Origin: Thermodesulfobacteriota bacterium
GTDB lineage: Bacteria > Desulfobacterota_D > UBA1144 > Nemesobacterales > UBA2774
DNA length: 64,000 nucleotides
Reading direction: 5' to 3'
NCBI GenBank assembly: GCA_021604765.1
Contig: BQJP01000009.1
Location: forward strand, 24,213-88,212
The notes under the pieces were generated by a model. It saw only the letters and a list, made by a program, of their open reading frames with translations, had not been told where the DNA came from and ran no database searches. Shown one piece after another: positions 38,883 to 47,905 of this stretch. The translations under genes were made by a program, and so were the position numbers. Position 1 is the stretch's first letter. Each line of letters begins with the position of its first letter.

Positions 38883-39506
38883 CTAATTTATCGTTGATAG
38901 TCTCTCAACAATTCTTTTTGTATTTTCGATAACCGTATCTAATTTAATCTTCTTATCTTTTGTCAAAAAGGCGCTTGATAGTCCAACGGCTGAAGCTCCT
39001 GCTTCTATATAATCCAGAAAGTTATCGTAATTCACCCCGCCAGTGGTCATAATCTCAGTGAATGGCAGAGGGTCTTTAATAGCTTTAATGTATGAGGGGC
39101 CCCCTACTGCGCTTACAGGGAATATTTTCACCATGTCGACACCTAATTTCCGTGCATTAACAATCTCAGATGAAGTTAGAGCTCCCTGTATTGTGAGTAT
39201 GCCGTTAGATTTTGCAAGATCTACAATATCCTCATCTGTATGTGGAGAGACTAGGAATTTTGCTCCCGAATATAATGCCTTCTCAGCCATATTGGCATCC
39301 AGTAAAGTTCCAGCCCCGATTAGAATTCCCTCTATTTTGCTAAGTTCAGCTATTACTCTCTCAACCCTTGGGAAGGAAAATGTTACTTCAATTACTTTTA
39401 ATCCTCCTTCGATACAGCCTTTTGCGAATTCTAGAGCTTTATCCGGGGTGTCAGCCCTTATAACAGCGATTACTTTATTCTTTTTTATTTCTTCTAATGT
39501 ACCCAC
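38883..39506 (-). CDS. eda: 2-keto-3-deoxy-6-phosphogluconate aldolase
   Basis: Trimeric class I aldolase of 207 residues that splits KDPG or 4-hydroxy-2-oxoglutarate. Start VIAVIRADTPDKALEFAKGC; EVTFSFPR holds the Glu base (about residue 42); GAGTLLDANMAEKAL and VSPHTDEDIV follow; the Schiff-base Lys is in VDMVKIFPVSAVGG (about residue 126). Length and motifs are regular. The glgA gene is directly downstream. Confidence 0.92.
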   Translation of the reverse strand: MGTLEEIKKNKVIAVIRADTPDKALEFAKGCIEGGLKVIEVTFSFPRVERVIAELSKIEGILIGAGTLLDANMAEKALYSGAKFLVSPHTDEDIVDLAKSNGILTIQGALTSSEIVNARKLGVDMVKIFPVSAVGGPSYIKAIKDPLPFTEIMTTGGVNYDNFLDYIEAGASAVGLSSAFLTKDKKIKLDTVIENTKRIVERLSTIN

Positions 39507-39662
39507 TATGATAAGTTAACAGACATAAGCTTGTGGTTTCAAGTATCAATTCAGAATAAGCTCTAAAATATGAACTTTATAAGCTTTTTGTAGTATAAAA
39601 AGTAATAATTAAGTCTATGTTAAGCAATTTGGTATGAATTGCTGGAAGTTTTAGTGTTTTTC

Positions 39663-39676
39663 GTATAAAATAATAC
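39663..39676. promoter_or_regulatory. Inverted repeat upstream of the Fur-family gene
   Basis: GTAT and ATAC half-sites six bases apart, in the leader of the Fur-family gene and 13 bases before its start codon. A similar GTAT..ATAC repeat with a seven-base spacer follows at 40143-40163; together they suggest autoregulation and control of the next gene. Confidence 0.35.
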
Positions 39677-39689
39677 AAGAGGTTTATAT

Positions 39690-40130
39690 ATGAACAATGA
39701 AATGATACAGGAACGGGTTAGCGAGTTTATTGAACGCAGCAAAGATCTGGGTATAAAAGTTACTCCTCAGAGGATTGCTATTTACAGAGAACTTGCAAGT
39801 ACTGATCAGCACCCTAGTACTGAAACTATTTATAAGAAGATAAAAGATTATTATCCCAATATCTCTCTGACAACTGTTTACAGGACTCTTGAGACTTTTG
39901 AAAAATTGGGCCTAATCTCTGTTGTTAATGTTCTATATAATGCCGCTAGGTATGACGCTAACTTAACTCCTCATCACCATATCGTGTGCACAGAGTGTAA
40001 GAAGGTAGAAGACGTATACGATGAATCTCTAAACAATTTAGACATTTCCAACAAAACCCTTGGAGACTATAAAGTTGAGGGCTATTCCCTACTGCTAAGT
40101 GGTACATGTACCAGCTGTAGAAGTAATTAA
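39690..40130 (+). CDS. Fur-family metalloregulator (Fur/PerR type)
   Basis: 146 residues. The N-terminal winged helix is KVTPQRIAIYRELASTDQHP and STETIYKKIKDYYPNISLTTVYRTLETFEKLGLI. The dimerisation/metal domain carries PHHHIVCTECKKVEDVYDE and a final CTSC: two CxxC pairs that hold structural zinc. This fits Fur or PerR; with no partners, choosing between iron and peroxide sensing is not possible. AAGAGG lies seven bases before the start. The next gene, a nitroreductase-like protein, begins 105 bases downstream behind an inverted repeat. Confidence 0.9.
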   Translation: MNNEMIQERVSEFIERSKDLGIKVTPQRIAIYRELASTDQHPSTETIYKKIKDYYPNISLTTVYRTLETFEKLGLISVVNVLYNAARYDANLTPHHHIVCTECKKVEDVYDESLNNLDISNKTLGDYKVEGYSLLLSGTCTSCRSN

Positions 40131-40142
40131 ACAAATTTTCCC

Positions 40143-40163
40143 ATAGTATTAATCTTATACTAT
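40143..40163. promoter_or_regulatory. Inverted repeat upstream of the nitroreductase-like gene
   Basis: ATAGTAT, seven-base spacer, ATACTAT: a perfect 7-7-7 repeat between the Fur-family stop and the next start. Its inner GTAT..ATAC matches the smaller repeat before the Fur-family gene. It may be that regulator's operator. Confidence 0.4.
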
Positions 40164-40235
40164 TAACCATTTCCAAAAATCCCATTATTGTGTAATTCTA
40201 TATCTATTCCATGTTGTAGATTAAAGGAGAATTCT

Positions 40236-41543
40236 ATGGTTATCCCTAAAGGACTTGATGTCGCTCTCAATTTCGGATTTATGGACTCTATCTTTACGCG
40301 TCGTTCCAGACGGTTTGGTCTTGGGATGGAAATTAAAGAAGGGACTTTAAAGCATAAGTCCGAGCATAAGCCTGTTCCTCTTACAGAGCTTGAAGAAGCG
40401 TTTTTAATTTGGTCAGGAACTGGTATGACAGGGCTTTCATTAGGTGATCTTCCAAGAACCGGTATATCATGGCTTTTCCAATGGACAGGCAGAAGCTGGC
40501 CCTGTTCTTGTAATTCTCACTCCACAGAACTTTTTTATACAAATGATGACGGTGTTTATATGGTCAAACTTCACGATGCTATGCCGGAGCCTGGTGAGAC
40601 TTCTATCTTTCATGGAATATCGGAAGAAGAGAAACTTGAAAAAGTACTTAAGTTGTTTAGGAATAGTCTAGTCAAACTTGAGGATGGACGGGCTGATCTT
40701 CCAAAAGGAGAACCGGGTCTATTTGATTTTAATGCCTGGAATTGTAATCAACCAGGGACCACATTTTTTGTTCCCGTCACAAATACGACAGTTGAGTACA
40801 TGGTTCTTCTCTTTATATATTTCGGAGCTAAATACGCTTTTAATATTGTTGACGAACTCAACGGGGGCAGATCGTGCGGCTTAGATAAGTGGATAGATAA
40901 GGGATACATCAGAAAAGACGTAGAGCTTTCTCTATTTGATTTAGAACTTAGGGTGCTTACCACATTAAATGTAGAACAAGCATTTATATGCCAGAATATG
41001 AATCTTGCGCTTCAGACATTAGGTCTTGGTGGTTGGGCATTTACGGGGTTACTCCCCCACTATGCCCTTGGAGTAAATCCTGATTATAGAGGGCTTGGCT
41101 TTAGATTCACCCATCCTGAGAAAACCCTTAGAAGCTCTAAACCGGCAGTGCCTGTGGGACGGGATGGAGTTTTTGAAGCATTATGCCCTCCGTACGTAGA
41201 TAATATGCAAGATGCAGTGGACAAGTTTTTAGAGCAAAGAGGTCACTTCTGGGAAGAGGACAACCCCTACCCTTATCAAAACCCTGAAGGCGTGCTTGCC
41301 GATGAATACCATCCAAGTGAAGTGCGGATAGAGATTGTTAAGGATTTCTGCACTTATGTTTATGAAAACTACGGACGCTTCCCAGCATTTTTAGACCCTA
41401 TGTTTGCAAGGCTAGTCTTTCAAGCTCATCATTTGGACTTGGACTTTTATGACAAATATTACAACGAAGGGGCATATACTGAGGTTCACAAGAGTCACTT
41501 TAAGCTCTGGCACCCAGAAATGGATGATCCTTTTGATAAATGA
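40236..41543 (+). CDS. Divergent nitroreductase-like flavoprotein
   Basis: 435 residues. Two pieces point to the nitroreductase fold: FTRRSRRFG near the N-terminus (FMN phosphate-binding RRS-R) and AFICQNMNLALQTLGLGGWAFTG (about residue 260), the central helix and GLG turn of that fold. The remaining two-thirds is not recognised. SWPCSCNSHSTELFY holds a CSC pair, and cysteines and histidines are scattered, so a metal role is possible. AAAGGAGA lies five bases before the ATG at 40236. A B12-binding radical SAM gene follows after a 334-base gap; both share strand and may form a pathway. The inverted repeat upstream suggests regulation by the Fur-family protein. No known substrate. Confidence 0.6.
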   Translation: MVIPKGLDVALNFGFMDSIFTRRSRRFGLGMEIKEGTLKHKSEHKPVPLTELEEAFLIWSGTGMTGLSLGDLPRTGISWLFQWTGRSWPCSCNSHSTELFYTNDDGVYMVKLHDAMPEPGETSIFHGISEEEKLEKVLKLFRNSLVKLEDGRADLPKGEPGLFDFNAWNCNQPGTTFFVPVTNTTVEYMVLLFIYFGAKYAFNIVDELNGGRSCGLDKWIDKGYIRKDVELSLFDLELRVLTTLNVEQAFICQNMNLALQTLGLGGWAFTGLLPHYALGVNPDYRGLGFRFTHPEKTLRSSKPAVPVGRDGVFEALCPPYVDNMQDAVDKFLEQRGHFWEEDNPYPYQNPEGVLADEYHPSEVRIEIVKDFCTYVYENYGRFPAFLDPMFARLVFQAHHLDLDFYDKYYNEGAYTEVHKSHFKLWHPEMDDPFDK

Positions 41544-41877
41544 TGGCTTCACGCCTCAACACTATCTTCCTAATAACATTGTATTAATTGCTAAAATCGT
41601 TTAGTCTTATGGATAGATTAAGTTTGAAAAATTACATGGTATGGAATAGGTAACAAAATAAAGACATTCTATGGAGTCATAGATTTAAAGAAAGTCTTCT
41701 CATTAAATTCTCCTTTATGCCCTCTTAATCCTTCAACACTTTTGATCGATTCTGATGTGAAATGGAGAAGTTTTATATTAAATAGTTAATTTGTCTTAAA
41801 ATCTACTCACGGAGCAGCACACTCACGAGACTTGTGAAATTACATTTCAATATCAGATTCATACCCAAGGGGAATAT
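41544..41877. other. Gap between nitroreductase-like and radical SAM genes
   Basis: 334 bases with no credible gene. A perfect palindrome (TGAAAT TAC ATTTCA, 41835-41849) lies 28 bases before the radical SAM start and may be an operator. No terminator is seen, so read-through from the nitroreductase-like gene is possible. Confidence 0.5.
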
Positions 41878-43494
41878 ATGCGAAAACTTCGAGTCGGAAT
41901 AATAGATTTTATTACAAAATCGCCAAACAAATCAATCTGGGCGCGTATGATGCATGCAAACCTTGCAGGTCTTATGCCTCAGGTTATTGCTGTTTGGTGC
42001 GAAGAGATGGGGCACGATGTCGAATTATTCTCTTTCACCGGCTGCGAGGAATTAAAAAATGATACCCCCAAAGATATTGATATAGTTTTCATTAGTGCTT
42101 TTACTCAGTCTGCAATACAAGCTTATGCATTAAGCAATTTATACCGCTCAAAAGGAATAATAACAGTTCTTGGTGGTCCACACGCACGTTGCTATCCAGA
42201 AGATGCACAAAAATATTTTGACTATATTCTTGGACTTACTGACAAAGAGATTTGCAGAGAGGTATTGGAAGAGTGTAAACCTCACCTTGAATTAGGGAGA
42301 TGCTTATCTGCTGCACAGCAACCCTCATATCTGCCTGGAATACGCGAGCGTTGGAAATACATTGAGCTTGCTCTAAGAAAAGCTCCATGGGTAAAAATGG
42401 TTCCGATGATTGGCAGTTTAGGTTGTCCTTATACTTGCAGCTTCTGCATTGATGCTGAAGTGGCCTATCAACCACTAGAGTTTGAAGCTATGAAAGAAGA
42501 TTTAAGATTTGTCAGAACTAAATACAAACGCCCGGTTGTTAGCTGGTATGATCCAAACTTTGGCGTTAGATTCGATGATTATATGAAGGTCATTGAAGAT
42601 GCTGTTCCTATTAACAGCATAGACTTTATAGCTGAAAGCAGTTTATCGCTTTTATCAGAACCGCATTTAAAACGCCTCCAGGCCAATGGCTTTAAAGCTA
42701 TTCTTCCCGGAATTGAGTCTTGGTTTGATATGGCGGCTAAGTCCAAGACGGGAAAGAAACAAGGTATGGAAAAGGTCAAGATTGTTTCAGAACATGTAAA
42801 TATGATTCTCAGATACCTGCCTTATATTCAAACAAACTTTGTCTTGGGGCTTGATTGTGATGATGGACCTGAGTCTTTTGAACTTACTAAGAAGTTTGTA
42901 GACTTATCACCAGCAGCATTTCCAGCCTTCCCTCTTTTAACTTCATTTGGAGAAGCTGCGCCGTTAAATCTTGAATACCAAGGTGCGGGCAGAGTGTTGC
43001 CCTTCCCGTTTCATTTCTTAAATAACAACCATGCTATGAATGTTAGGCCTGTACACAGTAGCTGGCCAGAGATGTATGATCGCATAATTAGCCTTGTAGA
43101 GCATTCCTTCTCATGGACTGCAATTTGGAACCGTTTTATTGAAACCAAAACTACTTTTCCAAAAGCCCTAAATTTTGTTCGAGCTGTATCAACTGAAGGT
43201 TTTGGAAGAATGAAGTTTTACAGAGAAATCAGAAGGCGTTTGGATGAAGACAGGCAATTTAGAGATTTCTTTGAAGGTGAGACAACAGTAATTCCTGAGT
43301 TTTATATTGATATGATGAAAAAGGACTTAGGACCTTTATGGGAATGGTTGCCAGAAGGTGCTATATACCACGACCAGAACGCTTACTATAAGAAAGATCA
43401 GGAAAGGAAAAGACTAAGAGCGAAAGAAAAACAGAAGCAAGAAATTCCAATTGACAAGAAAGTCGCTCAAGTTGGACAAAGAGCTACTGCTTAA
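41878..43494 (+). CDS. B12-binding domain radical SAM protein
   Basis: 538 residues. The N-terminal ~150 residues form a cobalamin-binding Rossmann-like domain (DIDIVFISAFTQSAIQAYAL, then VLGGPHARCYPEDAQKYFDY); the usual GEGE end is GLTDKE here. The SAM cluster is CPYTCSFC (CxxxCxxC, about residue 183). Conserved VSWYDPNFG and FVLGLDCDD lie in the barrel. The C-terminal 180 residues are unfamiliar and lack extra Cys for auxiliary clusters. This class usually methylates or rearranges unactivated carbons (hopanoid, bacteriochlorophyll or RiPP-type chemistry). The close upstream nitroreductase-like gene suggests reduction plus radical modification of one product. Ribosome site AGGGG precedes the ATG. 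Confidence 0.88.
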   Translation: MRKLRVGIIDFITKSPNKSIWARMMHANLAGLMPQVIAVWCEEMGHDVELFSFTGCEELKNDTPKDIDIVFISAFTQSAIQAYALSNLYRSKGIITVLGGPHARCYPEDAQKYFDYILGLTDKEICREVLEECKPHLELGRCLSAAQQPSYLPGIRERWKYIELALRKAPWVKMVPMIGSLGCPYTCSFCIDAEVAYQPLEFEAMKEDLRFVRTKYKRPVVSWYDPNFGVRFDDYMKVIEDAVPINSIDFIAESSLSLLSEPHLKRLQANGFKAILPGIESWFDMAAKSKTGKKQGMEKVKIVSEHVNMILRYLPYIQTNFVLGLDCDDGPESFELTKKFVDLSPAAFPAFPLLTSFGEAAPLNLEYQGAGRVLPFPFHFLNNNHAMNVRPVHSSWPEMYDRIISLVEHSFSWTAIWNRFIETKTTFPKALNFVRAVSTEGFGRMKFYREIRRRLDEDRQFRDFFEGETTVIPEFYIDMMKKDLGPLWEWLPEGAIYHDQNAYYKKDQERKRLRAKEKQKQEIPIDKKVAQVGQRATA

Positions 43495-43507
43495 TTTTTA
43501 GTTAAGG

Positions 43508-44539
43508 TCATTCATTTATAACTAAAACTTTAGCGCCTCTAATCTTACCTTCTTTTAGTGCAGTCAAAGCCTTATTTGCATCTTCAAGTTTATATTCTTC
43601 TATCTCAGGTTTTATTGGTATTTGAGAAGCTAATTCCAGAAATTCCATCACATCCCTTCTACTTACATTCGCTACACTTTTTATTTCTTTCTCCATCCAC
43701 AAATCACGAGAGTAGTTCAGATTTAATAAATAATCTTTATCTACCGGCTCCTTACGAATTGCGTTGATTACCAATCTCCCCTCAGTGTTAAGATTTTTAA
43801 GTGCTTCAACCACTGGTTTCCATACAGGAGTAGTATCTATTATTGCGTCTAGTTTTTGCGGAGCTTCATCTTCGGTATGGCCCGCCCAAATGGCTCCTAG
43901 TTCTTTAGAAAACTCTCTTTCTTTCTCGCTTCTAGCAAATACATAAATATTTGAAGTAGGAAACATATGCTTTGCCATTTTGATTACCAAATGACCCGAT
44001 GCCCCGAAGCCTGTGAGGCCTAAATTTTGTCCGTCTTTTAGCCCTGTAAGTTTGAGAGATCTGTAGCCAATAGCACCTGCACACAGTAAAGGCGCAGCTT
44101 CTGAATCTGAAAACACTTCAGGGATTAAATAAGCGTAGTTCTCAGATACAGTCATATATTCTGCATAACCGCCGTTAAAGTCTCTCCCAGTAGCCTTAAA
44201 CTCTTCACAAAGGTTGTCATTGCCTTCTCTACAGAAATGGCATTCTCCACATGAAGAGAATATCCACGCTACCCCCACTCTATCTCTCTGTTTAAATCTA
44301 TTAGCACTCTCACCCAGCTCTTCTACGACACCAACAACCTGATGGCCTAGTACTCTAGGGAAGCTAGGCGGCGGAGTTCTTCCTTCTATTTCATCCAGTT
44401 CAGTATGACAGACGCCGCAGGCAGATATACTAATCAATATCTCTTCTTCCTTTGGTTCAGGCTTGTTCATATTAACCATTTCCAAAGGGTGTTTATTTGA
44501 ACTAAGGTCAGTGGGTTCTTTTAGGATCATTGCTTTCAT
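43508..44539 (-). CDS. Zinc-dependent alcohol dehydrogenase
   Basis: 343-residue medium-chain dehydrogenase. The catalytic zinc Cys is in SACGVCHTELDE; the structural zinc loop is CGECHFCREGNDNLC (four Cys); HQVVGVVEELG contains the second catalytic site residue. LGLTGFGASGHLVIKMAK is the NAD fold. Members oxidise primary alcohols or reduce aldehydes. It lies 22 bases after the ABC ATPase on the same strand, so it should be the last gene of the exporter operon; the operon's -24/-12 promoter would control it. Confidence 0.93.
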   Translation of the reverse strand: MKAMILKEPTDLSSNKHPLEMVNMNKPEPKEEEILISISACGVCHTELDEIEGRTPPPSFPRVLGHQVVGVVEELGESANRFKQRDRVGVAWIFSSCGECHFCREGNDNLCEEFKATGRDFNGGYAEYMTVSENYAYLIPEVFSDSEAAPLLCAGAIGYRSLKLTGLKDGQNLGLTGFGASGHLVIKMAKHMFPTSNIYVFARSEKEREFSKELGAIWAGHTEDEAPQKLDAIIDTTPVWKPVVEALKNLNTEGRLVINAIRKEPVDKDYLLNLNYSRDLWMEKEIKSVANVSRRDVMEFLELASQIPIKPEIEEYKLEDANKALTALKEGKIRGAKVLVINE

Positions 44540-44561
44540 GATTTTATCGATTTAATAAACA

Positions 44562-45230
44562 CTAACTGATTGATTCAATTATACCGTCATTCATCTTTAT
44601 TATTCTATTAGTTTCTTTTGCCAGATCATTTTCATGAGTAATCATCAATATTGCTTTTCCCTGGAGATTTAACTCAATAAATATATCCATTACTATTCTT
44701 GTATTCTTAGAGTCAAGATTACCTGTTGGTTCATCTGCCATTATAATTTCCGGATCATTTGCCAATGCTCTGGCTATGGCTACTCTTTGTTGTTCGCCTC
44801 CAGATAGTTCATAAGGTTTTCTCTTCTCTTTTCCTTTTAGGCCTAAACTATCTAAAAGAGAAGCACATTTTTCTTCAGATTCTTTTTTGTTGTTGTTAAT
44901 ATTTTTCAGTGTCGGGATTAAAACGTTTTCTAGTGCTGTTAATTCAGATATCAGATAATGGAATTGAAAAACGAATCCTACTTTCTTATTTCTTATATAG
45001 GAAAGATATTTTTTGTCTTTAAAATTAATAGGATTATCATTTACCAAGATTTCTCCTGTTGTAGGCTCATCTAATAATCCCAAAATATACATTAATGTGC
45101 TTTTCCCTGATCCTGAAACTCCAATAATGCTTAAAAGATCCCCCTGCTTAATCTGAAGAGAGACCCCTTTTAATATTTTGTTTAATCCCACAGTCTTTGT
45201 AATATCCTTAGCTTCTATTATTGTATTCAT
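44562..45230 (-). CDS. ABC transporter ATPase (LolD/MacB type)
   Basis: 222-residue ATPase. Walker A GVSGSGKST, Q-loop, ABC signature LSGGEQQRVAIARAL, Walker B IIMADEPTGNLDS and the switch His in LMITHEND are all present. The size and sequence class match LolD/MacB/FtsE-type ATPases. It overlaps the permease gene by four bases and works with it and the membrane fusion protein. Confidence 0.94.
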   Translation of the reverse strand: MNTIIEAKDITKTVGLNKILKGVSLQIKQGDLLSIIGVSGSGKSTLMYILGLLDEPTTGEILVNDNPINFKDKKYLSYIRNKKVGFVFQFHYLISELTALENVLIPTLKNINNNKKESEEKCASLLDSLGLKGKEKRKPYELSGGEQQRVAIARALANDPEIIMADEPTGNLDSKNTRIVMDIFIELNLQGKAILMITHENDLAKETNRIIKMNDGIIESIS

Positions 45231-46480
45231 CCACCGCTTCTAAATATATCGACCGGAAAAAGGCTCGATGCCCTCCAGGAAGGATAAAAGGATGCAAAAA
45301 AAGAAAAAATTACAGCGAATAAAAACCCGTATACGTAATAAATCGGGTCACGATCTAACACAAAACCCTTTGTGCGTATCATTCCCTCTAAGTTAAAATC
45401 TAGAGATGAAAGCCATACTTGTATTAAGTATCCCAGAGCACAGCCAACCAGCGCTCCTATCAGACCAACAAGTAGTCCTTGAAAAACGAAAATTTTTGTA
45501 ACATCAGTATCCTCATATCCAATTGCTTTTAGGATGGCTATGTCTTTTTTCTTTTCAAGCACTGTCATCATCATAATGTTAAATATGCCAAAAGCCGAAA
45601 CGATCAGTATTGCAAACACAATCATATAAGTAATCCAGTCCTGTAGCTTAAATATATCAAGAATATTACTGTAAGCTTTTTGCCAGCTCTCCGCAAAGTA
45701 ACCAGTATCTTTTGATATATCAGCTGCTATTTTATCGGCTTCATCCACATTCTTTACTTTAAATATTAGCTCATTAACCTGATTTGGCTTATCTAGTATT
45801 GCCTGGAGTGTTCTTAAGTTTAAATAGACCCTAACCTGATCAATAGTCGTTATGCCGGAATTAAAGAAATCTGACACCTTTAATGTGTAGACTGCTCCGT
45901 TTGGCGCAACCAGAGTTACTTTCTTTCCTATTTCTCTGACTCCTAGATCTTTTGCTAGTACTTTTCCGATAATAATACTATTTCTATCAGTAGTAAGTTT
46001 CTCAATGTTGCCATGCTCTAGGTACTGATCCATGATTGAGGCTTTTTTTTCTAGAGTTTCATCTATTCCTATCATGCTAGCACTTTTTTCTTTAGTTCCG
46101 TAATTAATGATTGCTTGACCGGTTAAATGGGGCGCTACACCAATGATTCTATCGTCTTGTTGATATTTAGTTAGGAAATTCTTATATCCTGTGATCTTAT
46201 CTTTTAATTCTTTAGGTTTGGACCCTAATACATCTGATAGGATATCAGACCCATAGGCAAGTCTTAATATCTTCTCGGGATCCTCTGTCTCTTCGACTTT
46301 TAAAGTGATATGGGCGTTTACATCAACCACCTGTTGAACAAAGTAGGACTGAAAGCCATTCATTACTGCACTCATTGCAATAAAAGCACCTACTCCTAAT
46401 GCAACACCCAATATAGAGACTAGAGCTTGCCTTTTCCTTTCGGTAAGAAGCTTTAGACCTATAAAAATAAGAGGATTCAA
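45227..46480 (-). CDS. ABC transporter permease (FtsX/MacB type)
   Basis: 417 residues. An N-terminal helix (RQALVSILGVALGVGAFIAM), a large periplasmic domain (about residues 45-270) and three C-terminal helices with VSAFGIFNIMMMTVLEKKKDIAILKAIG are the MacB-PCD/FtsX layout. The order HlyD-type protein, permease, ATPase makes a tripartite exporter. Substrate could be a lipid, peptide or drug. Four-base overlaps at both ends tie it to its neighbours. Confidence 0.92.
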   Translation of the reverse strand: MNPLIFIGLKLLTERKRQALVSILGVALGVGAFIAMSAVMNGFQSYFVQQVVDVNAHITLKVEETEDPEKILRLAYGSDILSDVLGSKPKELKDKITGYKNFLTKYQQDDRIIGVAPHLTGQAIINYGTKEKSASMIGIDETLEKKASIMDQYLEHGNIEKLTTDRNSIIIGKVLAKDLGVREIGKKVTLVAPNGAVYTLKVSDFFNSGITTIDQVRVYLNLRTLQAILDKPNQVNELIFKVKNVDEADKIAADISKDTGYFAESWQKAYSNILDIFKLQDWITYMIVFAILIVSAFGIFNIMMMTVLEKKKDIAILKAIGYEDTDVTKIFVFQGLLVGLIGALVGCALGYLIQVWLSSLDFNLEGMIRTKGFVLDRDPIYYVYGFLFAVIFSFFASFYPSWRASSLFPVDIFRSGG

Positions 46481-47601
46481 TGATTGAGCACCTTTTGGTT
46501 TTCAGTAGCTCCTTCTTTAACTTCAATTAACCCATCTTTCTTAATCCCAGTTTCAACCGGAACTTTAACATTTTCACCATCCTTAATTGTCTCAACATGT
46601 CCGTCTCTGTATGCTTCTTTTGAAATAAACAGACTCTCTCTATCTTCGATTACTATATTTGCTTCAACTGTAATGCCTACAGGCGTATTTTCTGGGTATT
46701 GTACATCGGCTTTTACAATTACAGTCCTTGTTGTTCTATCGGCTTCTTTTTCTATGAGTATCACATTTCCTTCAAAAGCTTCTCCCGGGAAGGCATCTGT
46801 TGTGATATGTACTAATTGCCCAATTTTTATTAATGGTATGTATTCTTCATCTACTAATAATACTGTTTCCAATTTTTTAGTGTCACCTACAGAAAACAAT
46901 TCGTTATCTTTCACCAGACTGTTTACATAATCCCCTTGCTCAACCATCTTTCTGAGAACTTCCCCATTAACAGGAGATTTGATGTAATGCTTATTTATTT
47001 CTTCTTTTATACTTTGTTCTCGAGCAGCAAGTGAATCTAAATCGGAATTGAGTTCGGACATCTTATCATTAAGAGTTTCAATCGATTTCTTATAGTTTTT
47101 CTCAGCAACTTCAAAACTTATTTCCGATCGATCATAGGACTCTTTAGATATAATTCCTTTTTCAAGCAAAGACTTTCTTCTGTCATAATTTTTTTTCTCG
47201 ATATCTAAATTTAATCGCTGAATTTCAACCTCATCTTTTAGCATTTTGAGGTAGTCTGAATCTTTTTTCAATCTAGATATAATTAATGATTTTAATGCTT
47301 CTATCTCTTTAAGTTCTTCGCGTAGTTTCTTGTTTGAAATTAATGCAAGGGGTTGTCCTTTGGTAACTAACTCCCCATCTGTAACATAAATACTCTCTAT
47401 ATAACCTGAAACTTCTGGTTTTATAACAACTTTATTTGAGGAATCAATATAACCTGAAGCGTATACAGATTTAATATATCTCTTTTTTTCAACCTCGGTA
47501 GTATTTTTATCCCTATCACTCTTACTATTTAAGAGAAAAATTGAACCCAATAAAACTATTAGAATTCCTATGATGACAAGAATCAAAAGTTTTTTATTCA
47601 T
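46477..47601 (-). CDS. Membrane fusion protein (HlyD/MacA family)
   Basis: 374 residues. N-terminal membrane anchor (KLLILVIIGILIVLLGSIFL), beta-barrel/lipoyl half (SGYIESIYVTDGELVTKGQ), a long coiled coil of about 120 residues, then IKSPVNGEVLRKMVEQGDYV and the C-terminal beta-barrel. Binds the permease and an outer-membrane factor. The ATG at 47601 has AGGA before it; a second ATG at 47613 is less likely. First gene of the exporter operon. Confidence 0.93.
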   Translation of the reverse strand: MNKKLLILVIIGILIVLLGSIFLLNSKSDRDKNTTEVEKKRYIKSVYASGYIDSSNKVVIKPEVSGYIESIYVTDGELVTKGQPLALISNKKLREELKEIEALKSLIISRLKKDSDYLKMLKDEVEIQRLNLDIEKKNYDRRKSLLEKGIISKESYDRSEISFEVAEKNYKKSIETLNDKMSELNSDLDSLAAREQSIKEEINKHYIKSPVNGEVLRKMVEQGDYVNSLVKDNELFSVGDTKKLETVLLVDEEYIPLIKIGQLVHITTDAFPGEAFEGNVILIEKEADRTTRTVIVKADVQYPENTPVGITVEANIVIEDRESLFISKEAYRDGHVETIKDGENVKVPVETGIKKDGLIEVKEGATENQKVLNH

Positions 47602-47643
47602 TTTTCCTACCATTTTTTATTGTATATTTACTACTTTCTTCAT

Positions 47644-47659
47644 TGCAATAAAAGTACCA
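47644..47659 (-). promoter_or_regulatory. Sigma-54-type (-24/-12) promoter of the exporter operon
   Basis: On the - strand TGGTACTTTTATTGCA: GG (-24), ten bases, GC (-12), with the TGG and TTGCA elements of the sigma-54 consensus. It lies 43 bases before the HlyD-type start, a suitable leader distance. Confidence 0.6.
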
Positions 47660-47832
47660 AATCACTACATCCTTAATATAAAGCTCTAAACACCTTGATA
47701 TATGTAACATTTTTTCTCCTAAATACTGAGATTTAATATTTAACATGTCCGATTATCTGACAACTGACATATGGGGAAGATGTAAAAATAATAAAAGACC
47801 TTGTAATCGTTAACTTATTATGAAAGAGTTAT

Positions 47833-47848
47833 TGGCATAGGAATTGTA
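47833..47848 (+). promoter_or_regulatory. Sigma-54-type promoter of the first usp gene
   Basis: TGGCATAGGAATTGTA: GG, ten bases, GT in place of GC, otherwise the consensus TGGCA-N6-TTG. It lies 57 bases before the usp start. The 304-base gap 47602-47905 holds both divergent -24/-12 sites, with room for a shared enhancer-binding protein between. Confidence 0.5.
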
Positions 47849-47905
47849 TTATTAAGTATTAAGAAAGCATTTGGGAGCACATTTATGAATTATAGGAACT
47901 AACTA

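Noticed and set aside
41680..41730. Eight-codon frame on the - strand with an AAAGGAG site
   Set aside because: Too short and without context to count as a leader peptide; probably chance.
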